The position numbers and the translations under genes were made by a program. This document shows, piece after piece, positions 7,984 to 10,382 of a stretch of 10,382 nucleotides of DNA. Under the pieces are notes generated by a model that made no database searches, was not told the DNA's origin, and saw only the letters and a list, made by a program, of their open reading frames with translations. Source of the stretch: Fimbriiglobus sp043785105 (lineage in GTDB: Bacteria > Planctomycetota > Planctomycetia > Gemmatales > Gemmataceae); NCBI GenBank assembly GCA_043785105.1, contig JAYVXO010000251.1, positions 1 through 10,382 of the forward strand. The letters are read 5' to 3'. The stretch's first letter is position 1, and every line of letters starts with the position of its first letter.

Positions 7984-9234
7984 TTAAATGATCCGTTGGC
8001 CGGTGAGACCATCGAACCAAAGACACTGTGCGGCGGGGATAAACCAATCCTTGGAAGCGCCGACCGGGGGCGGCGAATCGGACCGCCACTCCACGCGAAC
8101 CCGCGACCGTTCGCGGGCGACCGTGAGCAACCATCCGCTGCCGACCGGTTCGGCCAAGACGACGGTCCACCCGACCAGTTTCGCACCCGGTGTGGACCCA
8201 GGAGGATTGGCGGGCGACACCATCAGGACGTCTTCGGGCCGGATGCCGAGCGTCAGACTCGGGTTCAATTGCGTTGTTAACCGGGACACGAGGTCCGCAG
8301 TTAAAGGCACGACAATCGAACCACATTCCGAAACGAAACCGTGTTCGGAATGATCGCCGCCACCGACACGACCGTCTATCAAACTCAACTGCCCCAGACA
8401 AAACGCCACAAATCGGTTGCTAGGGTGGTTCCGCAACTGCTCGGACGTACCAAGCTGTTGCAAGCGACCATCCCCCAGCACACCGACGCGGCGGCCTAGG
8501 GCCAGTGCGTCAGTCGGGTCGTGGGTGACAAATAACATTGTGGCGCGAGACGCGGCCTGGAGCAAGTGCAGATCGTGCCGAAATTCGGCACGAAATACCG
8601 GATCTAACCCGTTGAACGGTTCATCCATCAGCCAAACCGTCGCATTCCGGGCGAAAAGTTTCGACAACTGGACTCGTTGCCGCTCCCCACCCGAAAGCTC
8701 GTGCGGGTAACGGTGCAACAAGGTGTCCAGCAAAAATGCTGATTCCCGGCGAAGGGCTGGAGCGCAACCCCACCCCCTAGCCCCCTCCCCGACGCGGAGA
8801 GGGGGAACGGACTTGCTCCCCTCTCCGCGTCGGAGAGGGGCCGGGGGTGAGGTGGATTTCAACACTCTAGCCCTCAAAGAATCTGGTTCCGTTCGGCTCC
8901 GTTGGTTGGCCGGTTCGCCGGGACTATCAGCGCCCTTCACTATGGCAATGTTTTGCGCCACGGTCAGGTGGGGGTACAGCGCAGGCCGTTGCGCAATCAT
9001 GGCCACGCCGCGTTTGTGCGGTGGCAGTTGGTCCACGCGGTGACCATTGATGTGAATCTCCCCGCCGTCGGCATCTTCCAACCCGGCAATCAGTCGCAAT
9101 AACGTGGACTTGCCCGAACCCGATGGGCCTAGCAACACGAGTTGTTCGCCGCTCTCAACGTGCAGTGTCGTGGGGTGGAGACCCACCACGCCGTTGGCGT
9201 ACACTTTGCTAATGCTTTGCAGTGAAAGGGACAT
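7984..9234 (-). CDS. Orphan MalK/UgpC-type ABC transporter ATPase with an in-frame repeat insertion
   Basis: A cytoplasmic ATP-binding subunit resembling those of carbohydrate importers; the substrate is unknown and no permease or binding protein is in the window. From the ATG at 9232-9234 (416 residues) the motifs are Walker A GPSGSGKST (36-44), Q-loop IAQRPALYPHLTVAQN (Gln 82), signature LSGGERQRV (180-188), Walker B VWLMDEP (Asp 204, Glu 205) with D-loop GLD, and H-loop FVTHD (His 238). A C-terminal TOBE-like regulatory region (about 320-410, including LGIRPEDVLM) follows. The family is usually about 350-380 residues. The excess lies in the helical subdomain, where residues about 99-167 are non-family sequence and 128-156 are encoded by a palindromic repeat. 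AGGA lies 9 bases before the ATG; the longer frame to 9279 only adds repeat-encoded residues. It may remain functional because this subdomain loop tolerates insertions, but that is untested. Confidence 0.88.
   Translation of the reverse strand: MSLSLQSISKVYANGVVGLHPTTLHVESGEQLVLLGPSGSGKSTLLRLIAGLEDADGGEIHINGHRVDQLPPHKRGVAMIAQRPALYPHLTVAQNIAIVKGADSPGEPANQRSRTEPDSLRARVLKSTSPPAPLRRGEGSKSVPPLRVGEGARGWGCAPALRRESAFLLDTLLHRYPHELSGGERQRVQLSKLFARNATVWLMDEPFNGLDPVFRAEFRHDLHLLQAASRATMLFVTHDPTDALALGRRVGVLGDGRLQQLGTSEQLRNHPSNRFVAFCLGQLSLIDGRVGGGDHSEHGFVSECGSIVVPLTADLVSRLTTQLNPSLTLGIRPEDVLMVSPANPPGSTPGAKLVGWTVVLAEPVGSGWLLTVARERSRVRVEWRSDSPPPVGASKDWFIPAAQCLWFDGLTGQRII
8767..8853. repeat. GC-rich palindromic element inside the ABC ATPase gene
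   Basis: Two 23-base arms (8782-8804 and 8818-8840) are reverse complements with one mismatch, around a 13-base loop. Outer C-rich and G-rich flanks (8768-8777 with 8843-8852) extend the pairing. In the ABC frame it encodes TSPPAPLRRGEG then SKSVPPLRVGEGARGWG, low-complexity residues unlike any ATPase segment. Comparable c-rich/gagagggg hairpin elements are, to my knowledge, scattered through intergenic DNA of several GC-rich phyla. Here the element keeps the frame and adds no stop. Confidence 0.85.
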
Positions 9235-9250
9235 CAAGCATAGTCCTGAA

Positions 9251-9352
9251 CCACGAATTACACGAATATGACGAATCAAACCAGATAAACAGTCTTACTG
9301 TTCCTAACTCGTTGGCTACAAATCTTATTCGTCTTATTCGTGTGATTCGTGG
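9251..9352. repeat. Attcgt-type palindromic repeat, copy 2
   Basis: Arms 9251-9276 and 9327-9352 are reverse complements with two mismatches in 26 (units ccacgaat, acacgaata, gacgaat), around a 50-base unique centre. It shares the ccacgaat ends and approximately 9-base periodicity of the repeat at 827-980. It sits in the divergent gap between the ABC gene and the superoxide dismutase gene, so it separates or overlaps their promoters. In-frame codons through it falsely lengthen the ABC gene. Confidence 0.8.
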
Positions 9353-9369
9353 TGATTCATCCGGGTCCG

Positions 9370-9397
9370 TTGTCCGTTCGGTTCATTCGCCTACAGT
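9370..9397 (+). promoter_or_regulatory. Possible sigma70-like promoter of the superoxide dismutase gene
   Basis: ttgtcc (9370-9375) and tacagt (9392-9397) are separated by 16 bases, about 60 bases before the start codon and just outside the palindromic repeat. The -10 match is imperfect, and no Fur-, SoxS- or MntR-like box was recognised. Confidence 0.2.
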
Positions 9398-9459
9398 ATT
9401 GATGTTACACCGCACGAACCCGGTCGTGACTTACACACCCTTAAATCGGAGCAACTTCT

Positions 9460-10083
9460 ATGGCGTACACCCTCCCGGCCTTGCCGTATGCGTTCGAGGC
9501 GTTGGAACCCCACATCGACGCGAAGACGATGGAGATCCACTCCCAGAAGCACCACAAAGCCTACGTCGATAACCTCAACAAAGCCCTCGAAGGCCACGCG
9601 GACTTGGCGAGCCACGACATCGTCAGCTTGCTCCGCAACGTCAAAACTGCCGTGCCGGAAGCGATTCGGCAAGCGGTCATCAACAACGGCGGTGGGCACC
9701 ACAACCACACCCTGTTCTGGGAAATCATGTCGGCAAACGCCGGCGGCGAACCGACCGGGATCATCGGCGATGCTATCAAGGAAACGTTCGGCGACTTCGC
9801 CAAGTTCAAAGAAACCGTCAAGCAAAACGGTCTAACGCAATTCGGCAGTGGTTGGAGCTGGATCGTGTACAACCCGACCTCCGGCAAGCTCGAAGCCATC
9901 AAAATGCCGAACCAAGACAGCCCACTGATGGACGGCTTGGTTCCCGTTCTCGGCGTCGATGTCTGGGAACACGCCTATTACCTGAAGTACCAAAACCTTC
10001 GCGCCAGCTACATCGACGCTTGGTGGAACGTGGTCAACTGGAAAGCCGTCGAAGCGAAATTTGTCGCGGCTAAAGCCGGTTAG
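9460..10083 (+). CDS. sodA: Superoxide dismutase, Mn-type by sequence
   Basis: A 207-residue Fe/Mn superoxide dismutase that converts superoxide to oxygen and hydrogen peroxide; no signal peptide is visible, so it is probably cytoplasmic. The metal ligands are His 27 (MEIHSQKHH), His 83 (GGGHHNHTLFW), Asp 167 and His 171 (GVDVWEHAYY). Other family marks are HHKAYVDNLN, FGSGWSW and the C-terminal AWWNVVNW. Mn rather than Fe preference is suggested by the GGH context before the second ligand and by Gln 152 in NQDSPLM, where Fe enzymes usually carry a Gln at the former position and Ala/Gly-type context at the latter; cambialistic use cannot be excluded. The ATG is preceded by GGAG (9448-9451) 8 bases upstream. 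Length is normal. It is the only confident plus-strand gene and is divergent from the ABC gene. Confidence 0.97.
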   Translation: MAYTLPALPYAFEALEPHIDAKTMEIHSQKHHKAYVDNLNKALEGHADLASHDIVSLLRNVKTAVPEAIRQAVINNGGGHHNHTLFWEIMSANAGGEPTGIIGDAIKETFGDFAKFKETVKQNGLTQFGSGWSWIVYNPTSGKLEAIKMPNQDSPLMDGLVPVLGVDVWEHAYYLKYQNLRASYIDAWWNVVNWKAVEAKFVAAKAG

Positions 10084-10228
10084 TAACGAAGCTTAGGATC
10101 ACTGCAAAAATAACTTCCGTGCCAATCGTCGTTACTACCTGTTGCTCAACGATAAAAACAGGTTCACTGCGAAGCGTCCTGTGTGTTGGCGGATTTCAGT
10201 TCATTCAAATGGGCTGTCTTGGTTTTGT
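10084..10228. other. Intergenic DNA downstream of the superoxide dismutase gene
   Basis: No gene was found. A 7-bp stem (acctgtt 10137-10143, aacaggt 10157-10163) with a 13-base loop is the only structure; it has no T-run after it on the plus strand, so it is a weak terminator candidate at best. Confidence 0.5.
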
Positions 10229-10382
10229 GCACTGAAGGGGCACCGGAGTGTAGCCACGGGTGGAGGCTTTGCGCAACCCGTGGACAGCGACACCCGCTTG
10301 TCACTCGCCCTGAAGGGGCGAAGGAATCCTCCGCCCCTTCAGGGCGGTTTAGTAGTGGAGTCACCGTGTCCACGGGTTGCGC
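10229..10382. repeat. Hairpin-rich repeat element running off the right edge
   Basis: Three nested signals are present. A 15-bp perfect stem lies at 10306-10320 / 10332-10346 (cgccctgaaggggcg) with an 11-base loop. A 16-base perfect inverted pair lies at 10271-10286 / 10367-10382 (gcgcaacccgtggaca and its complement), reaching the last base of the window. An 8-bp stem lies at 10254-10261 / 10276-10283. The ctgaagggg core also occurs at 10232-10240. The element is truncated by the window, and the minus-strand frame across it reads as repeat-derived peptide. Confidence 0.75.

Noticed and set aside
7920..8186. Longer N-terminus for NusA (frame open up to 8186)
   Set aside because: The extra 89 residues do not resemble NusA and overlap the ABC gene; the ATG at 7919 has a well-placed GGAG.
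10306..10346. 15-bp hairpin considered as the intrinsic terminator of the superoxide dismutase gene
   Set aside because: It lies over 220 bases past the stop, has no following T-run, and belongs to a larger inverted-repeat element.
10164..10373. 69-residue minus-strand frame at the right edge
   Set aside because: It spans the hairpin repeat. The peptide (around CRCPRVAQSLHPWLHSG) is a translation of repeat DNA, with no ribosome site or domain.

Overview
The window comes from a GC-rich bacterium, most likely a planctomycete of the Gemmataceae type. This is an inference, not a database result. It rests on the dispersed repeats (attcgt-type palindromes, agctgac heptads, and GC-rich hairpin elements reading as proline/arginine/glycine peptides), on a tiny CxCxxC basic protein of a kind I associate with these genomes, and on the very long Pro/Gly-rich IF-2.

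Layout. All confident genes except the last lie on the minus strand. In transcription order (right to left) they are: an orphan MalK-type ABC ATPase (7984-9234), nusA (6432-7919), infB (2884-6312), a ylxP/DUF503 gene overlapping infB by 4 bases (2600-2887), a small unrecognised Cys-containing basic protein (2370-2540), rbfA (1813-2283), an endonuclease III-like iron-sulfur protein (984-1721) and a MarC-family membrane protein (175-807). A Mn-type superoxide dismutase (9460-10083, plus strand) is divergent from the ABC gene. The left 162 bases hold an unidentified, possibly frameshifted coding stretch. The right 150 bases are a hairpin-rich repeat running off the edge.

How the genes work together. 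nusA-infB-ylxP-rbfA is the classical transcription/translation cluster: NusA for elongation, termination and antitermination, IF-2 for initiator tRNA and subunit joining, RbfA for 30S maturation. rimP, usually just upstream of nusA, is absent from its place, where the ABC ATPase gene sits instead. The ABC, nth-like, marC and sod genes have no evident role in this cluster.

Most notable are the repeats. Heptad repeats with a perfect 13-bp inverted pair bracket the small Cys protein between ylxP and rbfA, and the ylxP stop codon lies inside one of them. A GC-rich palindrome is carried in frame inside the ABC ATPase. Two attcgt palindromes sit in intergenic gaps. Candidate novelties are the bracketed small gene, the in-frame palindrome, a divergent switch I in IF-2, and an endonuclease III-like protein without the usual lyase lysine. 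I saw no CRISPR array, tRNA, rRNA or complete insertion sequence.
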